From assembly GCA_947448725.1 (NCBI GenBank), contig CANFOM010000006.1, positions 62,001-126,000 of the forward strand: a DNA stretch of 64,000 bases, written 5' to 3'. A program made the translations under genes and the position numbers. The DNA comes from Bacteroidota bacterium. GTDB lineage: Bacteria; Bacteroidota; Bacteroidia; Chitinophagales; Chitinophagaceae. This document shows positions 26,453 through 35,216 of this stretch, one piece after another; positions within the stretch are counted from its first letter, which is position 1; each line of letters opens with the position of its first letter. The notes under the pieces were generated by a model. That model did not search any database, had not been told where the DNA came from, and saw only the letters and a program-made list of their open reading frames with translations.

Positions 26453-27730
26453 ATGTATATGCGTTTTTTAACTCTTGGCTTGTCCTTATTTTTTTGTATT
26501 ACCCTATCAGCACAAAAAACAATTTTAATAAAGTGTGGTAAATTATTGGATAGTAAAACGGGTGTCGTTTCAGAAAAGCAAAATATTTTTATTAAGGGCA
26601 ATCAAGTGGTTTCCATTAGTACCACTACCTTACAAGCCGACTCTATCATAGATTTAAGTAATTATTTTGTAATGCCTGGTATGATAGATTGTCATACGCA
26701 TGTGTTATTGCAAGGAGACATCACTTCGGAAGATTATGATGTACAAGTTTTAAAAGAATCTATTCCTTATAGAACCATACGAGCTACCAAAAGTGCCGAA
26801 AAAGCTTTAATGAATGGATTTACTACCCTACGTGACTTAGGCACGGAAGGCGCTGGCTACGCAGATGTGGATGTAAAAAAAGCAATCAATAAAGGTGTAA
26901 TTAATGGACCAAGAATGTTCGTTTCTACCCTTGCTATGAATACCACCGGGCATTATCCTTTAAAAGCTGCTGATTACTCATGGGAATTGCATCTACCAAA
27001 AGGCGTTATAGAAATTACGGGTGCAGATGAAGCCCGAAGAGCCGTAAGACAACAATTAGAGCAAGGATCAGATTGGATTAAAATTTATGCCGACCGTGGT
27101 TATTATCGTTTAGCTGATGGTTCTTTCAGATCTGTTCCTAATTTTACCAATGAAGAAATTAAAGCCATTGGAGATGAAACTATACTTAGTAGAAAAAAAC
27201 TAGCTGCGCATGCTATGACCAGAGATGGTATCATTGCTGCTATTAATGCTGGTGCAAGTACTATTGAACATGGTAGTGGAATGGATGAAGAGTGTATGCG
27301 CTTAATGGTAGAGAAAGGCGTTTATTGGTGCCCTACTTTATTTGTAAATGAATATGTGGCAGAAGGTCGTGCAAAATTAGGAAGTCCTATTAATCAATAC
27401 TTTCAACAATCCATTCAAGCCACTTTTAAAAAAGCAATGAAGATGGGTGTTAAACTAGCTTATGGAACTGATATTGGAGGTTATGATTGGAATTTAGCAG
27501 AAGCCAAAGACTTTACTTATTTTGTAGATTGGGGATTAAGTCCCATTCAAGCCATACAAACAGCTACTACCACTGCTGCAGAATTATTAGGCATGCAAGG
27601 TAAAATTGGTGAAATAAAAGAAGGCAGCTTTGCTGATATTATCGCATTGAAAAAAGATCCTACGAAAGATATAAGTGCTTTACAAAATATTGATTGGGTA
27701 ATGAAAGACGGAAAAGTGTACAAACATTAA
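26453..27730 (+). CDS. Exported amidohydrolase (imidazolonepropionase-like)
   Basis: A 425-residue secreted protein (signal ending TLSAQ). The metal site is complete: MPGMIDCHTHVLLQG (HxH), DWIKIYADRGYYR with a possible carboxylated Lys, AAHAMTRDG (His), IEHGSGMD (His) and AYGTDIGGYDW (catalytic Asp), closing with IGEIKEGSFADIIAL. The family includes imidazolonepropionase-related and Xaa-Pro dipeptidase-like enzymes that hydrolyse cyclic amides or dipeptides. Two adjacent ATG codons (26453 and 26459) could start it. It resembles the C-terminal domain of the 2245 gene but lacks the propeller. Confidence 0.88.
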   Translation: MYMRFLTLGLSLFFCITLSAQKTILIKCGKLLDSKTGVVSEKQNIFIKGNQVVSISTTTLQADSIIDLSNYFVMPGMIDCHTHVLLQGDITSEDYDVQVLKESIPYRTIRATKSAEKALMNGFTTLRDLGTEGAGYADVDVKKAINKGVINGPRMFVSTLAMNTTGHYPLKAADYSWELHLPKGVIEITGADEARRAVRQQLEQGSDWIKIYADRGYYRLADGSFRSVPNFTNEEIKAIGDETILSRKKLAAHAMTRDGIIAAINAGASTIEHGSGMDEECMRLMVEKGVYWCPTLFVNEYVAEGRAKLGSPINQYFQQSIQATFKKAMKMGVKLAYGTDIGGYDWNLAEAKDFTYFVDWGLSPIQAIQTATTTAAELLGMQGKIGEIKEGSFADIIALKKDPTKDISALQNIDWVMKDGKVYKH

Positions 27731-27737
27731 TAAAAAA

Positions 27738-28976
27738 TTATTCTTTTACTACACTTCCCTTCCATCCAAAATAAGCGACCACCAAAAAAGCAATAAGCGG
27801 TACAATATAGCCCATTTGAATATTGCCTGTAGCATCACTTATTAAACCAAAGATGCGCGGTAAAACAGCGCCGCCTGCAATAGCCATAATAATCAAGCTG
27901 CTGCCCATTTCCGTATCTGTGCCTAATTGCTTGATACCTAATGAAAAAATTGTCGGGAACATAATAGACATGAAAAAGCAAATTCCAATTAACGAATATA
28001 TGGTAAGCATACCATGAGTAGCAATCGCCACTGAACAAAGTAAAGCAGCCATGATACCATAAGCCGTTAATAATTTATTAGGGGCAATATAATTCATTAA
28101 AAAAGTACCCGTAAATCGGCCAATCAAAAAAGCCAGGGTTCCAAAACTTAAAAATTGAGCTGCTTGAAACTGATTGATGCCCGCAGATTCAGTTGCAAAT
28201 AAAATAAATAAACTTAGTACACATACTTGTGCACCCACATAAAAAAATTGAGCAATAACAGCCCATCTTAAATGGGAATGACTAAAAGTTGCAGCCACAG
28301 TGGCCTTACTAGACTGTGTATTTTTGGCCCTTATATCTGGGAGTTTCACTAAATAAAATAATACGGCAATGATTAATAAAACAATACCTAAAATAGTATA
28401 AGGCATTTTTACTGTGGAGGCTTCTGAGGCCAACGCCGCTTGTCTTACCGAAGCAGACATCGCATTTAATGTTTCAGGAGAATTACCTTGCGTAAAAATA
28501 ACCTTAGCGCCAATAAGTGGTGCTACAAAAGCAGCCAAACCATTAAAAGATTGAGCTAAGTTTAAACGTTGTGTAGAAGAAGCAGGGTCCCCTAAAGCAG
28601 ATGCATAAGGATTGGCAGCTGTCTCTAGAATAGTAAGGCCGCAAGCAATGACAAAGGAAGCAAACAAAAAATAGATATATGATTGGTTATTGGCTGCAGG
28701 TATAAACAAAAATGCCCCCATCGCAAATAATAATAAACCAATGATGATGCCCATTTTATACCCAAATCTTTTCATGATGAGCCCCGCTGGTAAAGCCATA
28801 AAAAAGTATGCAATATAAACAGCCGAATCCACTAAGGTAGATTGAGTGGTGGTGAGCGTAAATGATTTTTTCAGATGGGGAATCAAAATAGGGACTAAAT
28901 TATTCGCAAAGCCCCATAAAAAAAACAAACAAGTAATTAATACAAAAGGGATTAGGTCAGATTTGGTTTTTTGCAT
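27738..28976 (-). CDS. FucP-like sugar MFS transporter
   Basis: A 412-residue protein with about twelve membrane segments. The start FVLITCLFFLWGFANNLVPILIPHLKKSF and the ETAANPYASALGDP motif are typical of the L-fucose:proton symporter/glucose-galactose MFS group. It imports a sugar across the inner membrane; the sugar cannot be told. It is convergent with the amidohydrolase gene, with only 7 bases between stops, and no terminator is seen there. Confidence 0.88.
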   Translation of the reverse strand: MQKTKSDLIPFVLITCLFFLWGFANNLVPILIPHLKKSFTLTTTQSTLVDSAVYIAYFFMALPAGLIMKRFGYKMGIIIGLLLFAMGAFLFIPAANNQSYIYFLFASFVIACGLTILETAANPYASALGDPASSTQRLNLAQSFNGLAAFVAPLIGAKVIFTQGNSPETLNAMSASVRQAALASEASTVKMPYTILGIVLLIIAVLFYLVKLPDIRAKNTQSSKATVAATFSHSHLRWAVIAQFFYVGAQVCVLSLFILFATESAGINQFQAAQFLSFGTLAFLIGRFTGTFLMNYIAPNKLLTAYGIMAALLCSVAIATHGMLTIYSLIGICFFMSIMFPTIFSLGIKQLGTDTEMGSSLIIMAIAGGAVLPRIFGLISDATGNIQMGYIVPLIAFLVVAYFGWKGSVVKE

Positions 28977-29065
28977 GGTTGTTTAAATTATATTTAAATA
29001 TAATCCATCCATTACATTTTAGCAAAAAATACCCATAAAGCACAGTTTTTAGAAAGTTAAATACT

Positions 29066-29073
29066 TAAATTTG
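29066..29073 (+). promoter_or_regulatory. Promoter -7 element TAAATTTG of the NIPSNAP gene
   Basis: A perfect TAnnTTTG element lies 33 bases upstream of the ATG at 29107. The -33 TTTG is not exact (a T-run at 29046). The ORF-track TTG start at 29071 falls inside this element, which supports the ATG at 29107 as the real start. Confidence 0.5.
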
Positions 29074-29106
29074 GTAACATTTAAATTCTCAAAACCACCA
29101 AACAAC

Positions 29107-29889
29107 ATGAAAAAATTATTGCTGTTGATTACTTTTTCCTTTCTTGTGCTTGTAAATTTTGCAGCCGCACCAAAAAATTTACCTCGCGATTACTATTTAA
29201 TTCAAGTATTCCATTGTTCTAAAACAACTCAGATTGAAAACATTGATGCCTATTTAAAAAGTACCTTGCTCCCTTATTTGCATCAAAACGGTATCTCAAA
29301 AGTGGGCGTATTTGCACCCATTGATAATGATACTGCAGTGGACAAACGTTTATTTGTTTGGATCCCTTTGAAATCAATTAATGAAGTAGAGGTATTAGAT
29401 CAAAAAATTGAAAAATTAAACCCAATGGGGCAAGACGCTGTAATTCATTTAGAAAATGCAGATAGTAGTTTGCCTTACAATAGAATTGAAAAAATCTTAA
29501 CCAAAGCTTTTAAGTTTCAACCTCAATATGCGACTAAGACAAGTTTAACTAAATCTAGTAGCCGTATTTACGAATTTAGAAGTTACGAAAGTGCCACCGA
29601 GGATATGCATTTGAGAAAAGTACATATGTTTAACGAAGGAGGAGAAGTAACCTTATTTGCTAAGCTTAATTTTAATGCCATATTTTATTCAAAAGTAATT
29701 GCTGGAAGCAGAATGCCTAATTTGATTTATATGACCAGCTTTAACAACATGGATGATCGCAATGAACATTGGAAAGCTTTTTCGGCAGATCCACTTTGGA
29801 AAAAAATATCTGCAGCTCCTGAATATTTAAAAACAGTGAATAGAAATGAAACTATATTAATGAGTGCACGTGATTATGCCGATTTTTAA
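29107..29889 (+). CDS. Exported NIPSNAP family protein
   Basis: A 260-residue protein from the ATG at 29107 (MKKLLLLITFSFLVLVNFAAA signal). Two ferredoxin-like NIPSNAP repeats are visible: YYLIQVFHCSKTTQIENIDAYL in the first half and RIYEFRSYESATEDMHLRKVHMF, then LIYMTSFNNMDDRNEHWKAF in the second. NIPSNAP proteins often bind small ligands or act in monooxygenase-like folds; exported Bacteroidota members have no fixed function. Its stop overlaps the convergent TolC stop by 4 bases. Confidence 0.85.
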   Translation: MKKLLLLITFSFLVLVNFAAAPKNLPRDYYLIQVFHCSKTTQIENIDAYLKSTLLPYLHQNGISKVGVFAPIDNDTAVDKRLFVWIPLKSINEVEVLDQKIEKLNPMGQDAVIHLENADSSLPYNRIEKILTKAFKFQPQYATKTSLTKSSSRIYEFRSYESATEDMHLRKVHMFNEGGEVTLFAKLNFNAIFYSKVIAGSRMPNLIYMTSFNNMDDRNEHWKAFSADPLWKKISAAPEYLKTVNRNETILMSARDYADF

Positions 29890-31169
29890 TCGAATAATTC
29901 AACACCCATTAATTTAATTAACTCTAATTGCGCATTACAAAGTTGATATTGATATTGTAATTGATTCAATAATGCCCTTTGATAATCGGAATTAGTAGAA
30001 GTAATTTCAATAGGAGTAGTAGTACCATTCTTTAATTTACTTACACTTAATTTTTGTGCCAATGCAGCTTGCTCAATTTGAGAAGCTGCATTTTTTATTC
30101 TGCTATTATTGCTATTGATATCTATAATAGCTGCTTGAATGTCTTTTTCAAAATCATGCAATTGAGAAACAACATTGGTTTCATTTAAAGCAACACTTCT
30201 TTCATGAATCTTAACTTGTTGCTTTGTTTTACCGCCATTAAATAAAGGCACCGAAAACCCAATACCTGCATTGTAATTGAATCTTGGGTCTTGTATGTTG
30301 GGCAAATAACCATTTCTTGAACCCACGCTTGCTTTTAAGCCAACATAAGGAAGCTCATTTAACTTGGTGATAGCCACTTCTGCCTTGGCTACACTTACTT
30401 TGTCTTTGGCAATGGCTAAACTAGGATTGTGTAGTATGGCCATTTGCATCGCTTCGTCAAGCGTATAATTTTTAAGCGTAATAGCCAATTGACCTTCTTG
30501 AATAGTACCAACACCAGTGGCATACTTTAATAAGTTAAGCAGTTTTTGCAAATTGGTTTCTACATCTATCTTGCGATTGATTTCATTGTCTATTTTAGAT
30601 TGAATCGTAAGCAGATCCAATTGTATGGCATTGCCATTTTTTAGTTGCACTTCTACTACCGATTTATTTTCGGCAAGCAATTGAATTACTTGATTTTGAA
30701 TCTCGATGGCTTTTTTTGCATAAATAATTTGATAATACAATTGACTTATTTGAAAAAACAAACTGTGTTTTAATTGCTCTGCTACATGTTTAGAAGTTTG
30801 TAATTCTAATTTTGCTTTTTCAATACTCGATTGTAATCGACCAAAATCAAATAAAGTATAAGATCCGTTTAATGCACCTGAAACATTGTGTTCTGGTGAA
30901 AATTGAAAAGTTTTTTCTCCAAAAGCTACTTCAATTTTAGGTTGCACATAGGCATAACTTGCATCGATGGTTACATCTGGATATTTATTTAGCTCTGTTA
31001 AAGCCAATTTATCTTCGGCCAATTGCACAGACTGTTGCACTTCTTTCACTTTTGGAAAATAAATCAAAGATTGATTTAATAAATTTTTAAGCTCGCCATT
31101 AATTAAATTTTGCGAAAAAGTATTGTTGTAAACAACAACAGCTAATAACAATAAGATTATTTTTTTCAT
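29886..31169 (-). CDS. TolC family outer membrane channel of an EmrAB-type pump
   Basis: A 427-residue outer membrane efflux protein with signal peptide (ending TFS) and two OEP repeats rich in alanine, leucine and glutamine coiled-coil heptads (NKYPDVTIDASYAYVQP in the first, NELPYVGLKASVGSRNG in the second). It is the last gene of the EmrA-EmrB-TolC unit and would form the exit duct through the outer membrane. Confidence 0.88.
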   Translation of the reverse strand: MKKIILLLLAVVVYNNTFSQNLINGELKNLLNQSLIYFPKVKEVQQSVQLAEDKLALTELNKYPDVTIDASYAYVQPKIEVAFGEKTFQFSPEHNVSGALNGSYTLFDFGRLQSSIEKAKLELQTSKHVAEQLKHSLFFQISQLYYQIIYAKKAIEIQNQVIQLLAENKSVVEVQLKNGNAIQLDLLTIQSKIDNEINRKIDVETNLQKLLNLLKYATGVGTIQEGQLAITLKNYTLDEAMQMAILHNPSLAIAKDKVSVAKAEVAITKLNELPYVGLKASVGSRNGYLPNIQDPRFNYNAGIGFSVPLFNGGKTKQQVKIHERSVALNETNVVSQLHDFEKDIQAAIIDINSNNSRIKNAASQIEQAALAQKLSVSKLKNGTTTPIEITSTNSDYQRALLNQLQYQYQLCNAQLELIKLMGVELFD

Positions 31170-31206
31170 AACTCGTTTACTTTAAAGTGTAACAACTCTA
31201 TATATT

Positions 31207-32781
31207 TTAATGCGCTTCGGAAGCAGCTTCTGCTGCAGCCTTGTCCATTTTTTTACTGGTTCTAAGAAAAAACACAAGTGGAATAACTACTAAAAAGAAA
31301 ATACCCACTAACCTAAACGTATCCAAATAAGATAAATAATAGGCCTGCCTATCCACCGACATATCAATCATTTTAAGAGCGGTTTGTTTAGCTCCAGGTA
31401 AATCACCTGTTTTGGAAGCAATGCCTTGTGTTACCGCTGTAACCCTTTCCTGCCAAGCTGCCCCGTCAGAAGGCATATGTGCGATTAAGTTGGTACGGTG
31501 CTGAAAATATTGCTTCGCAACATAGTTGTTGGCCATGGCAATTCCAAATGCACCCCCCAATTGACGAATCATATTATTTAAGGAAATACCTGCTGCATAA
31601 TCTTTTGGCGCTAACCCTACCACTGCTTGGTTAATCAATGGTAATTGACTCAATGAAATTCCAAAAGCTCTAATTAATAAAGGCCAAAAGAAATCCCATT
31701 TGCCAGCATCCAAAGGCATGGCCGCACTATAAAAAGCATAGACGGCAAATAAGCTAAATCCTACAATCACAAAGGGTATAGGGGATACCCCCTTGCTCAT
31801 TAATTTACCTATAATAGGCATCATAATGACCCCTGCCAAAGTAGGAGGCAATAAGGAAATGCCTGTTTCGAAGGCAGTATACCCCATAATTCTTTGGGCC
31901 AATACGGGATAGACAAATACAGAAGTAAATAAACCAAAACCTGCTACAAAAGTAAAGATGGTAGTAAAGGCTAAATTTCTATTTTTTAATACCCGCAAAT
32001 TCACCGCAGGTTGCTTGATATTCAATTCATACAATACAAAAGAAATAAGCCCAATTATCGCTATTCCAGAGCAATAACGAATGGTTTCACTATTAAACCA
32101 CTCCTCCGATTCTCCTCTTTCTAATACGTACTGCAAACAACCAATCCCTGCCATGAGCAGCATGATACCAGTATAATCAATCTTAATGGCATCCTTGCCT
32201 TTACCCTCCCCAACTTTTTTATCAATGAAAGTGAAGGATAAAAATGTAGCTATAATTCCAATAGGAATATTGATCATAAAAATTAAAGGCCAGCTATTGT
32301 GTTCGATAATCCAACCGCCTAAGGTAGGACCTAAGGTTGGACCTAAAACGATTCCCATCCCAAACATACCGGCTGCAATAGGTCGATCCTTGGGTTCAAA
32401 AGCATCAAATAATATGGCTTGCGAAGTAGATAATAAAGCACCGCCGCCAATACCTTGGACAAACCTCCAAATAATTAATTCAATTAAACTATCTGATTGC
32501 CCGCATAAATAAGAGGCCGCTGTAAAAATAATCATCGACACGATGTAATAATTTTTACGGCCAAAGTATTCTGCTAAGAATCCAGTAAGTGGAATGATAA
32601 TCACATTAGCAATCGCATAGGAAGTAATCACCCAACTTACATCTTCAATACTCACGCCCAAACTTCCAGAAATATCGTTTAAGGCGACATTGACAATAGA
32701 AGTATCTATCAACTCCATAATGGCAGCTGATACAGTGGTAATTACAATGATGGTTCTTGCTAAGCCCTTAAGCGCTGCCAT
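31207..32781 (-). CDS. emrB: DHA2 family MFS drug exporter (EmrB-like)
   Basis: A 524-residue inner membrane protein with about fourteen membrane segments. DTSIVNVALNDISGSLG at the start (motif D1), LTGFLAEYFGRKNYY (motif A) and GIVLGPTLGPTLGGWI (motif C, proton antiport) are the DHA2/EmrB signature. It exports hydrophobic drugs, bile acids or similar compounds with EmrA and TolC. It lies 5 bases after the EmrA gene. Confidence 0.9.
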   Translation of the reverse strand: MAALKGLARTIIVITTVSAAIMELIDTSIVNVALNDISGSLGVSIEDVSWVITSYAIANVIIIPLTGFLAEYFGRKNYYIVSMIIFTAASYLCGQSDSLIELIIWRFVQGIGGGALLSTSQAILFDAFEPKDRPIAAGMFGMGIVLGPTLGPTLGGWIIEHNSWPLIFMINIPIGIIATFLSFTFIDKKVGEGKGKDAIKIDYTGIMLLMAGIGCLQYVLERGESEEWFNSETIRYCSGIAIIGLISFVLYELNIKQPAVNLRVLKNRNLAFTTIFTFVAGFGLFTSVFVYPVLAQRIMGYTAFETGISLLPPTLAGVIMMPIIGKLMSKGVSPIPFVIVGFSLFAVYAFYSAAMPLDAGKWDFFWPLLIRAFGISLSQLPLINQAVVGLAPKDYAAGISLNNMIRQLGGAFGIAMANNYVAKQYFQHRTNLIAHMPSDGAAWQERVTAVTQGIASKTGDLPGAKQTALKMIDMSVDRQAYYLSYLDTFRLVGIFFLVVIPLVFFLRTSKKMDKAAAEAASEAH

Positions 32782-32786
32782 GCAAA

Positions 32787-33824
32787 CTATTTGTCAACGG
32801 TGATAAATACACTCATTCCTGCTCTCAATTTATTTTTGAAGGCAGCTTGATTGTTAATGGCAATTTTTACAGGAATTCTTTGGGTTACTTTAATAAAGTT
32901 TCCACTTGAATTGTCTGGAGGCAATAATGAAAATTTTGCTCCAGTGGCATCACTTAAACTAAGTATGGTTCCTTCTACAACAAGGTCTGGATAAGCATCT
33001 ATACGAATAGTTGCTTTTTTACCTTCTTGTAAACTTTCTAATTGGCTTTCTTTAAAATTAGCGACAATCCAATAACTGCTATCATTTACAATGGAGAATA
33101 AAGGAGTTCCTGCTTGAACAAATTGTCCAATATTAATATTCTTTTTCCCAATTTTACCAGCACTTGGCGTGATTATTTTAGTATAAGATAATTTTAATTC
33201 CGTCTCTTTAATTTTAGTTTTTTTCATGTCAATAAGCGCTAAAGCTCTATTTACATTTTCTTTTAAAACGGCAATTCTATTATTCGCTGTGGCCAATTCA
33301 GTTTGCGCATTACTTAATTCTTGATTAGAAGATGACAATTGAAATTCAGTTTCTTCTAATTGTTTTCTAGTAATGGCTTGTTCTTTAAATAAATTTTGAT
33401 CGCGTGCTAGATCCGTAGTAGTCTTTTTTTGTTTGATTGTTTTTAAATCAATGACTCCTTTATTATTTTTTAAAGATAAAATAGCATTTTCTAATTGTGC
33501 TTTAGCATTAGATACTTCGGCAAATGATTGTTGTAAATCTGCTTTTTGTTCTTCCAATTGCATTTGTAATTCTGCATCATCAATTTCAGCTACCAATTGA
33601 TTTTGTCCCACAGAATCATAATCTTTGATGGCTATTGTTTTCACATAACCCCCAATTCTGGTTAATACCGGCACAATAGAAGTCTCGATTTGCGCATTAT
33701 CGGTGGTTTCGTGTGTGATAGAAAAAACCACTTTTTTGCCCCCAAAATAAAGGGCAACGACCAAAAGTACGCTGATGACTACTTTACGAATATTGGCTTG
33801 TTTTTTAAGTTTTTGTTCCTCCAT
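32787..33824 (-). CDS. emrA: HlyD family membrane fusion protein (EmrA-like)
   Basis: A 345-residue periplasmic adaptor with one N-terminal membrane anchor (VVISVLLVVALYFGGKK). NAQIETSIVPVLTRIGGYVKTI and AEIDDAELQMQLEEQKADL form the first lipoyl half and the coiled-coil hairpin; KIITPSAGKIGKKNINIGQFVQ is the second lipoyl half. It links EmrB to TolC. First gene of the pump unit. Confidence 0.88.
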   Translation of the reverse strand: MEEQKLKKQANIRKVVISVLLVVALYFGGKKVVFSITHETTDNAQIETSIVPVLTRIGGYVKTIAIKDYDSVGQNQLVAEIDDAELQMQLEEQKADLQQSFAEVSNAKAQLENAILSLKNNKGVIDLKTIKQKKTTTDLARDQNLFKEQAITRKQLEETEFQLSSSNQELSNAQTELATANNRIAVLKENVNRALALIDMKKTKIKETELKLSYTKIITPSAGKIGKKNINIGQFVQAGTPLFSIVNDSSYWIVANFKESQLESLQEGKKATIRIDAYPDLVVEGTILSLSDATGAKFSLLPPDNSSGNFIKVTQRIPVKIAINNQAAFKNKLRAGMSVFITVDK

Positions 33825-33905
33825 ATAGGTATATTAATTAAGGTGCTAAATTAGGCTGCAAATTAATTGATTTAAGTTGAAAAGTCATATTAATTTGATC
33901 TACGT

Positions 33906-35168
33906 CTATAGGGCAAAGTGAAGCCTCATTGAATAGATACACAATGGGCCTTTTCTGTCAGCATTAAAGCCAGGATTGAGTATGGTTTGATAATCCAAAG
34001 TCCCAAATAATTGATCTTTAATGATACTTTTTAAAACATACAACTCAAAAACATTTTCTGCAGCATAGTTGAGTTTACCATCACCTAATGTAAATCCCAA
34101 ACCCCCTTTTGATAAATAATTTTGATGTTCCTTAGATAACCCTGCGTTAATATAGGCCAATCCAATTTTGTCTAATTTATTCCCCCAGGTTCGTCCGTTT
34201 AATTCTACACCCATACTTAAACTTTTATCAATTTCCGTAAAAGCCCATGTTTCATTCTTACCATCATTCCAGCTAGTTTTAAAAAAGCCGCCCAAATGAT
34301 CATTGAATTGCTGTTCTAGATTTATTCCAAAGCCAAATTTTTGATTATGATAGCTCCTAGTTACTTCAATCGCAGTGTCAAGTGCCCTAGTATAATTACC
34401 CATAAACGCTCTATTTAGAAATACCAGTAATCGAATTGCCCCTGGATTACCAATTAAATTATATTTATTTACCCACTCACCGCTAAAGCCCCCACTTTTT
34501 GAAATATTCCAGTCCATCATAGACCCATTGGGCAGGGTGGGCATTAATGAATAGGCCAACCTAAACTCTTGATGCTTGTTAAAGTATTCAACCAATAGCG
34601 AAGGGGTATAGCCTTTAGTGTCTGCTGGATAATCCCATGCCCCATTACTCATCAAACCCCAATTTAAAAATTGAGTTCTTGGGTCATGACTGAATTTATT
34701 GTTATCAAAAAAATCGGCCAATGAAATCTTGCCAACAATCAAATCAAAATAATTATTTATATTTTTTTGATTTGAAAATATTTTTTTAAAATAAACTCTA
34801 GCAATATACAATCTCGGTTCGGTAGTGGTCACTCTAAAGGTTTCGCCATTAGGGGCGTCCCCAAGCCCAAGAACTTTACTTAATCCAGCACCAGCAGCAA
34901 TTTCAGGAGTCGCATATATAAATGTAGTTTTATTCAATTTTGCACCTAGGTATACGGTGCTTGTAAATGAAGTTGCATTTTCTTCTTGGTTAGTGAAACT
35001 ATTGGTCCCTGAATAAGGAACTGAAAAAGAAGGTTTGTATTGATTCACGATAGTCCCTTGTACATGAAAAAAATACTTCTTATTTTTTAAGACAGTATCT
35101 ATTTCTTGAGCCAATAGGGCGGCCGTCGAAAAAGAAATTAAAAGTATAGATAAAATATATTTTTTCAA
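33906..35168 (-). CDS. OprB-like carbohydrate porin
   Basis: A 420-residue outer membrane protein with signal peptide (MKKYILSILLISFSTAALLAQ). The segment ENVFELYVLKSIIKDQLFGTLDYQTILNPGFNADRKGP and the terminal YSMRLHFAL match OprB-type porins. The start is TTG; no in-frame ATG is found before the signal peptide. It lies 48 bases downstream of the CzcA-type gene on the same strand, so it may be read with the metal operon. Whether it carries carbohydrates or another small solute is unknown. Confidence 0.78.
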   Translation of the reverse strand: MKKYILSILLISFSTAALLAQEIDTVLKNKKYFFHVQGTIVNQYKPSFSVPYSGTNSFTNQEENATSFTSTVYLGAKLNKTTFIYATPEIAAGAGLSKVLGLGDAPNGETFRVTTTEPRLYIARVYFKKIFSNQKNINNYFDLIVGKISLADFFDNNKFSHDPRTQFLNWGLMSNGAWDYPADTKGYTPSLLVEYFNKHQEFRLAYSLMPTLPNGSMMDWNISKSGGFSGEWVNKYNLIGNPGAIRLLVFLNRAFMGNYTRALDTAIEVTRSYHNQKFGFGINLEQQFNDHLGGFFKTSWNDGKNETWAFTEIDKSLSMGVELNGRTWGNKLDKIGLAYINAGLSKEHQNYLSKGGLGFTLGDGKLNYAAENVFELYVLKSIIKDQLFGTLDYQTILNPGFNADRKGPLCIYSMRLHFAL

Positions 35169-35216
35169 AAGAGGGCAAAAATAAAATAAATATATGATTA
35201 ACTATTTTAAAGTAAA

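Noticed and set aside
32186-32512. 108-residue plus-strand ORF inside emrB
   Set aside because: It is antisense to a confident membrane transporter and rich in Pro/Ile from complementary codons.
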